The position numbers and the translations under genes are program-made. A model generated the notes under the pieces. It searched no databases and was not told the DNA's origin. It saw nothing but the letters and a program-made list of their open reading frames with translations. Below are positions 27,248-36,372 of a stretch of 64,000 nt of DNA, piece after piece. This stretch comes from Flavobacterium sp. 1355 (GTDB lineage Bacteria; Bacteroidota; Bacteroidia; Flavobacteriales; Flavobacteriaceae). Position 1 is the stretch's first letter. Every line of letters starts with the position of its first letter. The stretch covers positions 248,001 to 312,000 of the forward strand of contig NZ_JAFICC010000003.1 of NCBI RefSeq assembly GCF_017833415.1. The letters run 5' to 3'.

Positions 27248-28699
27248 ATGAAATTTTTACATATTGAAATCCTTATAAGCAGGCATTTCAAAAAATCTGT
27301 TTTTAAAAATCCTGCTGTATTTATTATTACCTTATTTATTGGAGTTTTATTGCTTTATGCCGCATTTTCGGGTTGGGAAAATTATACTAATCAAAATGAA
27401 ACCAGCGAAAAATACCAACATGAATCACGAGAAGACTGGCTGAATAATCCGGATAAAAACCCGCACAGAATGGCGCATTACGGAAACTTTGCGTTTCGTA
27501 AAAGCACTTCTTTGAGTGTTTTTGAATTCGGAATGGAACCTTTTTTTGGGAATGCCATTTTTCTTGAGGCACACAAACAAAATACCGCCAATTTTTCTGA
27601 AGCAGGTTTTTCAAACAGTATGCTCCGTTTTGGAGAAATAAGTATTGCGATGGTTTTGCAGATTTTGCTTCCGCTGTTAATCTTTTTCCTGGGTTTTAAT
27701 TCAATTGCTTACGAACGTGAAAATGGAACTTTAAAACTGCTTTTGAGCCAGGGAATCAATTGGAAACAGCTGTTGTTTGGTAAAATTCTGGGGGTTGCTT
27801 CTGTTATAATGCTGCTTTTTATTCCTACAATTGTTATCCTCATCTTGATTTGGTTATTACTACAAAACTTTAGTATTTCTGCTGATGAAACCCTAAAGAT
27901 GCTGTTCTTTATCGTATTCCATTTTATCTATCTGATATTCTTTTGCGTTATTGCTGTTTTGATTTCAGCTTCAAGCAAAACTTCAAAGAAAGCCTTGATT
28001 TCCCTAATCGGGATCTGGCTGATCTTTACGATTATTTTACCGAGAACAACACAGGCAATTGGCGCGTATTTGTATGAAGCTCCTTCAAAAATTCAGTTTA
28101 ACAGCGACATTGAGAAAGATATCCTCAAACAAGGTGACAATCATAACCCAAACGATCCGCATTACAAAGCAATCAAAGATTCTTTATTAACGGTCTACAA
28201 AGTCGATTCGGTTCAGAAACTACCTTTTAATTATTCCGGGTTTATCATGACTGAGGGAGAAAAAATCAGTTCTCAGATTTATAAAAAACATCTTGAAGAG
28301 TTGTTGAAGATTTATGATAAACAAAATAGTTTTTCAAAAGCAGTTGCCTTTTTCAATCCGTATGTAGCGATGAAAAACCTGTCTATGGGATTATCCAATA
28401 CCGATTATGATTCTTATATCGATTTTCAGAAACAAGCAGAGGATTATCGTTATATGATGGCTCAAAAAATGAATGGTTTGCAGATTAAATACATCAGTAA
28501 CAAAAAACCCGGCGAAAAAGATAAACCACAAACAATCAACAAGGAACATTGGGCAGATGTAGAAGAATTTCATTATAAACCAAAAGGAATCCGGGAAGTT
28601 TTAAAAAGCGAAATTATCTCCATTATCTCAATCATTCTCTGGATCATCCTTTTGTTTACAGCCATTAGAATCGCGGCCAAAAACCTTAAAGCAATTTAA
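27248..28699 (+). CDS. ABC-2 type permease (DUF3526-like), first of two
   Basis: A 483-residue integral membrane protein. It has an N-terminal membrane helix (about 20-42), a ~90-residue extracytoplasmic segment, then helices at about 135-155, 175-205, 215-238 and 247-265. A second large soluble segment (about 275-450) and a final helix (about 453-474) complete it. The stretch AYERENGTLKLLLSQGINWKQLLFGKILG is the coupling motif of ABC-2 permeases. It lies between the receptor and a second permease, separated from the latter by one base. With the ATPase it should form an inner-membrane exporter or extrusion machine, substrate unknown. Confidence 0.85.
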   Translation: MKFLHIEILISRHFKKSVFKNPAVFIITLFIGVLLLYAAFSGWENYTNQNETSEKYQHESREDWLNNPDKNPHRMAHYGNFAFRKSTSLSVFEFGMEPFFGNAIFLEAHKQNTANFSEAGFSNSMLRFGEISIAMVLQILLPLLIFFLGFNSIAYERENGTLKLLLSQGINWKQLLFGKILGVASVIMLLFIPTIVILILIWLLLQNFSISADETLKMLFFIVFHFIYLIFFCVIAVLISASSKTSKKALISLIGIWLIFTIILPRTTQAIGAYLYEAPSKIQFNSDIEKDILKQGDNHNPNDPHYKAIKDSLLTVYKVDSVQKLPFNYSGFIMTEGEKISSQIYKKHLEELLKIYDKQNSFSKAVAFFNPYVAMKNLSMGLSNTDYDSYIDFQKQAEDYRYMMAQKMNGLQIKYISNKKPGEKDKPQTINKEHWADVEEFHYKPKGIREVLKSEIISIISIILWIILLFTAIRIAAKNLKAI

Positions 28700-28700
28700 T

Positions 28701-30050
28701 ATGTTAGTATTATTATTTAAAAATTTCATACGATCAAAAGGAACCAAAATTGGTTTGATTTTTCTCTTGCTAATAGGTTTTATAAGCCTCTTGACCGGAA
28801 AACAGTTTCAGGAAAAACAAAATCAGAATATAACCGAAGCAGCCGTTTATCAAAAAGAACATATTGCGAGAAATGCGGCGTTTCATAAGGACGAGGTTGG
28901 ACTTCTGCTCTACTATGTAAAGTTTTCCTTGGTCAATAAAACTTTTCCTGTAAACAGTCTGGCAATTGGTCAGCGAGATGTAAACCCATCGATTCAGAGT
29001 GTTACTATTCGTGGTCTTGAAGCGCAGAAATATGATGCAGAACTCAATAATCCGAATAATCTTTTGTCGGGAAATATCGATTTCAGTTTTGTGCTGATAT
29101 ATCTTTTTCCACTCTTAATTATCGCTTTTACATATAATATAATTTCAGAAGAAAAGGAAAGCGGAACCTGGAAAATTGTAGCGACCCAGACTGGGAATAC
29201 CTTTTTCTATATCGTAAAATTGTTCTATATCCGAATTTTAAGTTTAATGGCACTTTTCAGCCTTTTACTTTTTACAGCAGTTTTGGTTTTGAATATTCCG
29301 CTGGACGGCGCTTTTTTTGCTTTTTTCGGATTGGGAATTTTATATATCCTTTTTTGGTTTGCCGTTTGTTTTTTTATCGTTTCTCTGCAAAAGAATTCCA
29401 ATTTTAATGCTGTTATCTTACTAACAATCTGGTTGTTTTTTATCATCATTTTACCGGCAGCAATCAACACGTATATTGTCAATAAATATCCGGTTCCCGA
29501 AGCTTTGGAATTAACGGTGAAACAAAGAAACGCTTATCATGAAAAATGGGACATGGATAAAAAAATAACCATGGATAAGTTTTATGCCCATTATCCGCAG
29601 TTTAAAAGCTATTCTTTGCCTGAGGCTGAATTTAGCTGGCTTTGGTATTATGCGATGCAACAGGCCGGTGATGATGATTCGGCTAAACAATCAAATGAAC
29701 TGGCGGCAAAACTGGTACAAAGAAACGAGGCAAGTCAGTTTATAGCACTCTTTATTCCGACTTTGCATACACAAATCCAACTGAATGAAATTGCTAAATC
29801 TGATTTAGGAAACCAGCTTCTGTTTTTGAAAGAAACAAAAGATTTTCACGAAAAACTGCGTTTGTATTTCTATCCCAAGATATTTGATAATGCTCCTGTA
29901 GATCAGGAAAACTGGTCAAAATTCAAGGTAGAAACTTTTAGCGACAAATCAGAAATAAGTTTTGCAAAAGCTTTTCTTCCTTTATTCATTTTCAATTTAT
30001 TGCTAATTGGTTTTGGATGGAGAAATTTTAAACGCAACGTTTTTTCTTAA
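28701..30050 (+). CDS. ABC-2 type permease, second of two
   Basis: A 449-residue membrane protein built like the preceding one: a helix near the N-terminus (about 15-33), a soluble segment, helices at about 130-150, 170-200, 205-233 and 242-260, a second soluble segment and a C-terminal helix (about 420-440). The coupling motif SEEKESGTWKIVATQTGN matches the ABC-2 pattern. Similar size and layout suggest that the two permeases arose by duplication and work as a heterodimer. A strong terminator follows at 30092-30129, so it ends the operon. Confidence 0.85.
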   Translation: MLVLLFKNFIRSKGTKIGLIFLLLIGFISLLTGKQFQEKQNQNITEAAVYQKEHIARNAAFHKDEVGLLLYYVKFSLVNKTFPVNSLAIGQRDVNPSIQSVTIRGLEAQKYDAELNNPNNLLSGNIDFSFVLIYLFPLLIIAFTYNIISEEKESGTWKIVATQTGNTFFYIVKLFYIRILSLMALFSLLLFTAVLVLNIPLDGAFFAFFGLGILYILFWFAVCFFIVSLQKNSNFNAVILLTIWLFFIIILPAAINTYIVNKYPVPEALELTVKQRNAYHEKWDMDKKITMDKFYAHYPQFKSYSLPEAEFSWLWYYAMQQAGDDDSAKQSNELAAKLVQRNEASQFIALFIPTLHTQIQLNEIAKSDLGNQLLFLKETKDFHEKLRLYFYPKIFDNAPVDQENWSKFKVETFSDKSEISFAKAFLPLFIFNLLLIGFGWRNFKRNVFS

Positions 30051-30355
30051 CTGCAAAGTTTTTTACCGTAAAAGAGCGCAAAGGCTTACGCAAAAGTTCG
30101 CAAAGTTTAATATGCTTTGCGAACTTTTTGTTTTAATAAAACTGCTTTCGGTATAACATATATTATAAACGGCTATTTTTTCTCAAAATTGACTGATTTC
30201 ACTACAATCTTGTTTCATTTTGTAAAGTGAAACCAACTTGACGCGTTTAATTATTTTTTTTTTGAAAGTAAAATTAATTTTGATTTATAATTTCAGAATT
30301 CCCTATTAAGTCATTTTACATGAGCTAATTACAAATCAAATTAAAAACTAAAATC
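30051..30355. other. Intergenic region with repeat-derived terminator
   Basis: A 305-bp gap. The first 80 bp is the GCGCAAAG-type repeat forming the terminator. The remainder is AT-rich upstream sequence for the beta-barrel gene, with no clear consensus promoter and no ORF. Confidence 0.6.
30092..30129 (+). terminator. Strong terminator after the ABC/receptor operon
   Basis: AAAAGTTCGCAAAG (30092-30105) pairs with CTTTGCGAACTTTTT (30115-30129), a 14-bp stem ending in a T-run. It sits within a GCGCAAAG-rich stretch resembling the repeat family at 57425-57530. Confidence 0.85.
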
Positions 30356-30973
30356 ATGAAAAAGTATCATTTTTTACTCAGTCTTTCTTTATTTTCCCTT
30401 GCGGTGCAGGCCCAAAATTCAAATTCATTTCTGCTTAATTTATACGGTGGCTACACCTTTTCAGATAAGGTAGAATACAACAATTCGTACGGATATGTCG
30501 AAGATGGTTTTGAATATGGAGCCGGTTTGGAATATTTTTTTATTAACAATACTTCTGTAGAGTTAAAATACAACAGGCTGGATACCAAATTGCCATTGTA
30601 CGGACCTATGAGAAACCAGCTTAATGCCGGAGACGACAAAGGCGCAGTAAATTACATTCTTCTTGATTATACACGCTATTTTGATGTGGGTTCGCAAGTG
30701 CTGCCCTATTTGGGTGCAGGTGCAGGTATTGCCATTTTGGAAACACCTCAAAGCGGAAGTGGAACTTACTTTGCCTGGGAGGTTAAAGGAGGCGTAAAAA
30801 TCAAAACTGCTTCGCCTTTGTCTATCAATTTAAATGCTTATTTACAATCGATGGCTGCTGCAGTCGGTAATAGTTATTACTGGACGTATTATGGCGTTAT
30901 TGGTGTAACTGATTATGTTTCAACCTTTCAATTTGGGTTAGGGGCAACTTTAAGTTATGATTTTACTAAATAA
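30356..30973 (+). CDS. Small outer-membrane beta-barrel protein
   Basis: A 205-residue protein with a clear signal peptide (MKKYHFLLSLSLFSLAVQAQ). Alternating aromatic/polar strands of the eight-stranded porin type follow: LNLYGGYTFSDKVEY, EYGAGLEYFFINNTSVELKYNR, LLDYTRYFDVG, VLPYLGAGAGIAIL, YFAWEVKGGVKI, FQFGLGATLSYDF. The C-terminal YDFTK and Gly-rich turns fit an OmpX/OmpW-like barrel. The function is unknown. It sits 33 bp before another secreted protein gene on the same strand, and the pair is closed by a terminator at 31503, so they probably form a two-gene operon. Confidence 0.8.
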   Translation: MKKYHFLLSLSLFSLAVQAQNSNSFLLNLYGGYTFSDKVEYNNSYGYVEDGFEYGAGLEYFFINNTSVELKYNRLDTKLPLYGPMRNQLNAGDDKGAVNYILLDYTRYFDVGSQVLPYLGAGAGIAILETPQSGSGTYFAWEVKGGVKIKTASPLSINLNAYLQSMAAAVGNSYYWTYYGVIGVTDYVSTFQFGLGATLSYDFTK

Positions 30974-31006
30974 ATACATGTTTTCAACTAAATAAAACCA
31001 GCAACT

Positions 31007-31480
31007 ATGAAAAAATTATTTTTATCACTAGCCATTATCATTTCAGTTAGTTCATTTGCTCAATCTGCAGATGATGTCGCACTTGTTCAAAGTCTTTACG
31101 GCAAATCAAAAGGTGATATCATTAGGGATTACCTCAATTTACCCGAACCTCAGGCAGCCGCATTTCAGGCTGTTTATGATAATTATGAAGCAGAACGCAA
31201 AGCTTTGGGACAGAAAAAAATGCAGATCATAAGCGACTACGCTACCAATTATGACAACATTACAGATGAAAAAGCAGATGAGCTCGCAAAAAACAATCTG
31301 AAAAATAATGTCGATTTCGAAAAACTTTTATCAAAAGCTTATGGCAAAGCAAAAAAAGCAATAGGCTCTATAAACGCTGCAAAATTCATTCAGTTAGAAC
31401 AATATTTTCAAACCACAGTAAGATCTTCTGTTCAGGATGAAATTCCGTTTATTGGAGAACTTGATAAAATTAAAAAGTAA
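31007..31480 (+). CDS. Small secreted helical protein, function unknown
   Basis: A 157-residue protein with a signal peptide (MKKLFLSLAIIISVSSFAQ) and a mature part that is nearly all amphipathic helix, rich in Lys, Glu, Ala and Gln (for example KADELAKNNLKNNVDFEKLLSKAYGKAKKAIG). The layout recalls small periplasmic helical proteins of the Spy/CpxP kind, but no LTxxQ repeats are present, so I do not assign it. It follows the small beta-barrel gene and ends at a bidirectional terminator. Confidence 0.75.
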   Translation: MKKLFLSLAIIISVSSFAQSADDVALVQSLYGKSKGDIIRDYLNLPEPQAAAFQAVYDNYEAERKALGQKKMQIISDYATNYDNITDEKADELAKNNLKNNVDFEKLLSKAYGKAKKAIGSINAAKFIQLEQYFQTTVRSSVQDEIPFIGELDKIKK

Positions 31481-31502
31481 AATACTTTTGAATTCTTTTT
31501 AT

Positions 31503-31533
31503 AAAAAAAGGCTGCCAATCACGGCAGCCTTTT
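31503..31533. terminator. Bidirectional terminator between convergent genes
   Basis: GGCTGCC (31510-31516) and GGCAGCC (31523-31529) with an A-run before and TTTT after. The minus-strand U-tract, serving the protease gene, is the longer one. Confidence 0.85.
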
Positions 31534-31551
31534 CACTATTCAAAAAAAAAC

Positions 31552-34416
31552 CTATTTCTTAATAAAGCGTTTCACGGTACGTTTTCCGTCTTTATCAAAA
31601 ACAATAAAATAAATTCCCTGTCTTAATGCTGAAACATTCAGACTATTGTCATTTATTTTTTGTGCGGCAACCAAACTTCCGGTTTGAGAATCAACTACGC
31701 TGACAGTACCGCCAGTAACATCAGTTGTAAAAAATAATACGTCTGACGTTGGGTTTGGGTAAACATTTAAGGCAACAGCTTCTGTTTCTTCTTCGACAAT
31801 TGTAGCGGCAGGAGCTCCTGCGCCCACTTTGGTAATTCTGATCCAGTTAATGTTCATTCCGGTATTCTGGATATAGATACCAAAATTATAAGTGCCTGCA
31901 GTTACGCTAACCGTTTGTGTTACAGTCTGCCAGTTTTGCCAGCCTCCTGTATTTGGAATATCTACGTTTCCTAAAATGGTTGTTCCGCCGTTTAGGTCAG
32001 AAGACAACCTTCCTCCTGCTACTCCACTTGCAACACGATATTCGATTAAATAAGATCCTGTGGTTGGGAAATTAATATTATTATACGCCATCCAGTCACC
32101 GGTTTCAGTGTAACCCACGTTTGAACCTCCACCAGTGTCTGTCGTGGCTTCAACCTGAATACCACTCATTGCTGAGTAATCTTCAGCCTGAATTAATGTA
32201 GAAGTTTGTGATGTCGTTGTTGCAATCAATTTCCATTGTCCGCAAGTCTGACCATTATCGTCCCATTGTTGTACATTGGCACCGTTTGCTGTACTTGCTC
32301 CGGCTACCTCAACAATTCTTCCGCTGTGACGGGCCACAAGTTTATAAAATCCGTCGGCTGCAGCTACCAAAATAAATTGTTGGTTTGTAGTTCCGTTATA
32401 CGGATATTGCTCTACATTGGCACCGTTTGCTTTATTAAAATTATTGACATCCAAAGATTGTCCGCTGTGGTTTGCAATAATCTTATACAAACCGTCGCCC
32501 AAATGCGTAAAAGTAAATTTCTGGTTGTTTGCTGTATTTACAGTTCCCTGCGCTACATTTGCACCGTTAGACAAACTGGCATTCCAGACATCCATGTTGA
32601 GACCGCTGTTTCTGTTTTGGAGAAAGAAAGTCTGATTTCCTAAAGTGGTAACTCCGTTTGCAATAATACGAATAGAACTTACTTTATCATTCCAGGTTGT
32701 ATTTAAACATGAATTATCAGAATTGATTACGGTTGAAGTTCCTGCAAAATTATCATCCTGATATAAAATCGCCTGAAATCCCTGAGTAACTCTTAGTGAC
32801 GAAATATCATCATTTAAAACTCCCAGCGAATTCAGTCTTGCCAAATTATAATCCCCAATTGTCAAACCGCCCGAAAAACCGGTATAATTACAATCTTTAT
32901 AAACTGTAATTACGTCTGTTGAAGGGCTGATATTTCCTCCCGGCGGAATTGTTCCTGTAATAGAATAACTTCCGATAGAGCCATAAGCAGAATAACCTCC
33001 GACTCCTGTGTTTCCTGCCCCGTTGCCATCAACGCCTATGAAATATTTTCCGGCTGGTAAGTTTACATTCATAGAAGCATTCAAAGCAAACGGATCAGAA
33101 TTCCAATAGGTTCCCATTTCTGCTCCTGCTGAGTTGTATAATCGTATCAGCAAGTGCAGATTTCCATCTCTTGAAACTGTATTGGCATTAATAGAAACAT
33201 TTCCGCCTCCGGTTGTAAACGTAAAAAAGTCATAATCGGCTTCGTTGGAAATAATTCCGTTTTTCTGATTAATTCCCCCGCTTCCGTTATAATCCAAATT
33301 AGCTGCAGAAGCCGTATTATTACCATAATCATCTCCTCTGAATCCTACACCAAATTTTGTGCTGGCAATAATAGCCACATCGTCTTGTTTGTTGTTGGCA
33401 TTATTATATTCTCCTTTACTCCACTGTACAACAGGTCTGTAATATCCTGCACCCATGATTGGTGCCCATGCTGTTCCGTCCAGACCTACAAAATAATCTT
33501 CTGCAGGGCTGGTACGTCCGTCATGGCCTAAGTCAAAAGTATGCCCGACTTCATGAGAAGAAGCATCTCCTCCGGATTTTCCTGAAGTGATGAATACCCA
33601 ACAAGGTACATCGTTATCCCAGTTAAAAGAACCAATGTAAGCAACACCTCCTGCGCCCGGAGCTGCTGTATTGGTTGGTGTTACTACAACACGCATTCTT
33701 CTGTTTCTTGGATACGAATTAAAAACAGCTTCGTTGGTTGTTACATTTACATTAAAAGCTCTGTAATCCTCAGAAACTACTTCCCAGTGCTGTTGTACGG
33801 CTGCATCGCTCATTCCGGATGCAGCAGCATTGATTGCATTACCATTATTCCAAAGGTTTCCTGCCGGCATATAATAGCCGTCAAAATCCAGCATAACACA
33901 ACCTGCAGCGCCCGGTAAACTTTGCAGGTCCAGCAGAGCCGGAGCAATTTGAGCTGCAACAGCTGCGGTTTTGTTTGCTGCTTTTGAAGGAACGTTTTTG
34001 TAATCAATACAAACCAAAGTATTGATATCTACTTTTTCTACAAAAGCATTTCCTGCAGCATCAGAATAATATTTGTAGGCTTCTCTTGTTTTCTTTAAAA
34101 GAATATGGCCTTCAAGTAATTTGTCTTTTACTTTAATGAAAAAAGAAGATTCTGGTATATTTTTAATTTCTCCGATTAAAAATTCACTTGAAGCATTCGA
34201 TTCTTTAAAATTGATTTTTCCATTAAATTTTTTGGAATTGGAAACCTCAAGCAAGACTGTTTTTTCTGCACTTTTTGAAGTTGCTGAAACAACAAGTTCT
34301 TTCTTTAGATTGTTCATAAAAGTTTTGCTCGTGCCTAAAGAAGTCTGCGCAATTGCAAAACTGCTAAAGGCAATAAACACCAATAAGCTTAATCGTAATC
34401 TGTAATTGTTTTTCAT
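31552..34416 (-). CDS. T9SS-secreted metzincin-like protease with PPC, beta/gamma-crystallin, ricin and CBM6 modules
   Basis: A 954-residue secreted protein. Order: signal peptide (1-24), pro-like region, zinc protease domain (about 160-345) with HEVGHTFDLGHD (His288, Glu289, His292, His298), a PPC-type domain (about 355-495), a beta/gamma-crystallin domain (about 500-585, VYKDCNYTGFSGGL), a ricin-type lectin (about 590-735, FFLQNRNSGLNMDVW and ANHSGQSLDVNNFN), CBM6 (about 740-865, LIQAEDYSAMSGIQ) and a T9SS sorting domain (about 880-954, LNVYPNPTSDVLFF). The HExxHxxxxxH zinc motif has Asp where metzincins normally have Gly. The carbohydrate-binding modules match those of the GH64 gene nearby and should hold the protease on a glycan surface. 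Confidence 0.88.
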   Translation of the reverse strand: MKNNYRLRLSLLVFIAFSSFAIAQTSLGTSKTFMNNLKKELVVSATSKSAEKTVLLEVSNSKKFNGKINFKESNASSEFLIGEIKNIPESSFFIKVKDKLLEGHILLKKTREAYKYYSDAAGNAFVEKVDINTLVCIDYKNVPSKAANKTAAVAAQIAPALLDLQSLPGAAGCVMLDFDGYYMPAGNLWNNGNAINAAASGMSDAAVQQHWEVVSEDYRAFNVNVTTNEAVFNSYPRNRRMRVVVTPTNTAAPGAGGVAYIGSFNWDNDVPCWVFITSGKSGGDASSHEVGHTFDLGHDGRTSPAEDYFVGLDGTAWAPIMGAGYYRPVVQWSKGEYNNANNKQDDVAIIASTKFGVGFRGDDYGNNTASAANLDYNGSGGINQKNGIISNEADYDFFTFTTGGGNVSINANTVSRDGNLHLLIRLYNSAGAEMGTYWNSDPFALNASMNVNLPAGKYFIGVDGNGAGNTGVGGYSAYGSIGSYSITGTIPPGGNISPSTDVITVYKDCNYTGFSGGLTIGDYNLARLNSLGVLNDDISSLRVTQGFQAILYQDDNFAGTSTVINSDNSCLNTTWNDKVSSIRIIANGVTTLGNQTFFLQNRNSGLNMDVWNASLSNGANVAQGTVNTANNQKFTFTHLGDGLYKIIANHSGQSLDVNNFNKANGANVEQYPYNGTTNQQFILVAAADGFYKLVARHSGRIVEVAGASTANGANVQQWDDNGQTCGQWKLIATTTSQTSTLIQAEDYSAMSGIQVEATTDTGGGSNVGYTETGDWMAYNNINFPTTGSYLIEYRVASGVAGGRLSSDLNGGTTILGNVDIPNTGGWQNWQTVTQTVSVTAGTYNFGIYIQNTGMNINWIRITKVGAGAPAATIVEEETEAVALNVYPNPTSDVLFFTTDVTGGTVSVVDSQTGSLVAAQKINDNSLNVSALRQGIYFIVFDKDGKRTVKRFIKK

Positions 34417-34449
34417 AATTTATCTAAGATTTGGGGTTACGATGTATAA

Positions 34450-34490
34450 AGAAATCACTATCTCTTCTGTGAGAAGAAATAGTGATTTCT
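34450..34490 (-). terminator. Terminator of the GH16-CBM6 gene
   Basis: Long inverted repeat starting AGAAATCACTA (34450) and ending TAGTGATTTCT (34490), with a small GTG loop region. On the minus strand it is followed by TTTAT. It separates the GH16 gene from the protease gene. Confidence 0.75.
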
Positions 34491-34497
34491 GAAAAAA

Positions 34498-36366
34498 TTA
34501 TTTTTTAATAAAACGTCTTACGGTTTTAATTCCGTCTTTTTCTACCAAAATCAAATAGATTCCGCTTTTTAAGCCGGCAACATCAATACTGTTAGTATTG
34601 GCAGTTTGCTGAGAAACCGTTGCACCACTTTGAGAATCAATAATTCTTATGTTTGCTCCGGAAACTTCTGCAGAAAAGAAAAGTGTCTGCTCTGTTGGGT
34701 TTGGATAAACAGTCAGACTTTCGATTTTGTCTGTTGAAGCTGTTTTTGCAGCCAAGGCAGAAGCTGTTTTCGTAATTCTAAACCAGTTTAGATTCACACC
34801 CGTATTCTGAATATAGATTCCGAAATTATAAGTTCCGGCATTGACATTTACGGTTTGAGATACTGTTTGCCAGTTTTGCCATCCGCCTGTATTGGGTATG
34901 TTAACAGAACCAAGCTGAATCGCTCCTGCACTTAAATCTGAAGAAATAACTGCCCCGCTAACACCACTGGCAACTCTGTACTCAATGAGGTAAGAACCAG
35001 ATGTTGGAAAATTAATCGTATTATAAGACATCCAGTCACCCGTATCTGCATAACCGACATTTAATCCGCCGCCGGTATCTGTGGTTGCTTCGGTTTGGAT
35101 TCCGCTCATGTTGGCATAACTCTCTGCTTCGATCAATACTGACGAAGAATTTGTTATGGCACGAACTCTTACTGAAGTAGCCAGATCATTAAAACTATTG
35201 TCTACCAAACAAGTATCATCTGCGCTAATAATTGTAGAAGCACCCGAAAAATTATCGTTTGCATAAAGCACTGCCTCATAACCATTTTGCACTTTTAGTG
35301 AAGAAATATCATTATCTAAAATTCCTTTTGCCTGCAAATCGGCTAAAGTATAGTTGCCGACTGGCAAACTAACAGCATATCCGGTATAATTACAATCCTT
35401 ATAAACTGTGGCAACGCCATTTTGTGGTGTTTCATAAAATGTTTGCCCTGCCAGATTTCTTCTTTTCAATCCTTGTGCTCTGTAATTGGTAACCAAAGTA
35501 TTAATCTGTGTCAGGTCTAATGCTGTATTTTTATAATATAAAACCCAGTCTGCCATGAAAGTATTCTCTCTGTTACTGGTGCTGGTTCCTAATACATTAT
35601 TCCAAATCCAGTTTGCGAATGCCACCTGCATGGTACTTCTCGGATAAACCGAAAGGCCTGCCTGAGTTTCGCTATCGGTAACAGAGTGAGTAGCAATGAG
35701 GATATTATCCATATAATATCTGATATTCACACCATCTGTGCAGGTAGCAATAAAAGTATGCCACCCGGCTAATGATTTTTGCTGGGTAGAATAGGTTTTC
35801 CAGGGTGTCCATGGATTTGCAATATATTTGTGATAAGAAGTGGTATACCCCACTCTGTTGTCTGGAGAAACGCCCCACTTATCTGCAGCCATATACTCTA
35901 TGATATCCATCTCGCTATACTTTGAACCATCCTGCGCAAGAGCCGAACTTACAATCGTAAAAAAGGTTTGTATATTGGCGTCTTTACTTGCAAAAGATTC
36001 ATCTGATAAATACACTCTCGACGCATAAGTTCCTTCAAAATATTCGTAAGAACTTTCGATTCTGGAATGTGTTACCCCTTTTGTCTGACCATTAACAGTT
36101 GTTTTTAATGTCATTAATTTATTAGCAGCATTATCAGGGTCTGTAATAAAAGCTACATTATTTCTGCTATATGTGGCTCCTTCCGGTGGTCCACTTACTC
36201 CATTAACAATTTGCCATTTATTGAATGATGTCAATTGCGGATCATTATTGCCCGAATAATTAAAATCATCAAACATTATAACCTGGGCATGGCAGCTTAA
36301 ACCAAAGAAAATAAATACCAATAAGAGTAGCCTTAAATTAATTAAGGCTATTATATATTTCTTCAT
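34498..36366 (-). CDS. GH16-type glucanase with beta/gamma-crystallin, CBM6 and T9SS sorting domain
   Basis: A 622-residue secreted enzyme. The N-terminal jelly roll (about 28-300) carries the GH16 motif SEMDIIEYM, with Glu152 (nucleophile), Asp154 and Glu157 (acid/base) in the ExDxxE pattern. Downstream are a beta/gamma-crystallin domain (about 320-405), CBM6 (about 410-535, LIEAESYANMSGIQ) and a T9SS domain (about 550-622, LTVYPNPTEQTLFF). GH16 enzymes cut beta-1,3/1,4-glucans or galactans; the neighbours favour beta-1,3-glucan. The start lies 6 bp past the stop of the chitinase-like gene, so the two share a message. The last ~220 residues are nearly the same as those of that neighbour. Confidence 0.85.
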   Translation of the reverse strand: MKKYIIALINLRLLLLVFIFFGLSCHAQVIMFDDFNYSGNNDPQLTSFNKWQIVNGVSGPPEGATYSRNNVAFITDPDNAANKLMTLKTTVNGQTKGVTHSRIESSYEYFEGTYASRVYLSDESFASKDANIQTFFTIVSSALAQDGSKYSEMDIIEYMAADKWGVSPDNRVGYTTSYHKYIANPWTPWKTYSTQQKSLAGWHTFIATCTDGVNIRYYMDNILIATHSVTDSETQAGLSVYPRSTMQVAFANWIWNNVLGTSTSNRENTFMADWVLYYKNTALDLTQINTLVTNYRAQGLKRRNLAGQTFYETPQNGVATVYKDCNYTGYAVSLPVGNYTLADLQAKGILDNDISSLKVQNGYEAVLYANDNFSGASTIISADDTCLVDNSFNDLATSVRVRAITNSSSVLIEAESYANMSGIQTEATTDTGGGLNVGYADTGDWMSYNTINFPTSGSYLIEYRVASGVSGAVISSDLSAGAIQLGSVNIPNTGGWQNWQTVSQTVNVNAGTYNFGIYIQNTGVNLNWFRITKTASALAAKTASTDKIESLTVYPNPTEQTLFFSAEVSGANIRIIDSQSGATVSQQTANTNSIDVAGLKSGIYLILVEKDGIKTVRRFIKK

Positions 36367-36372
36367 GTTAGC

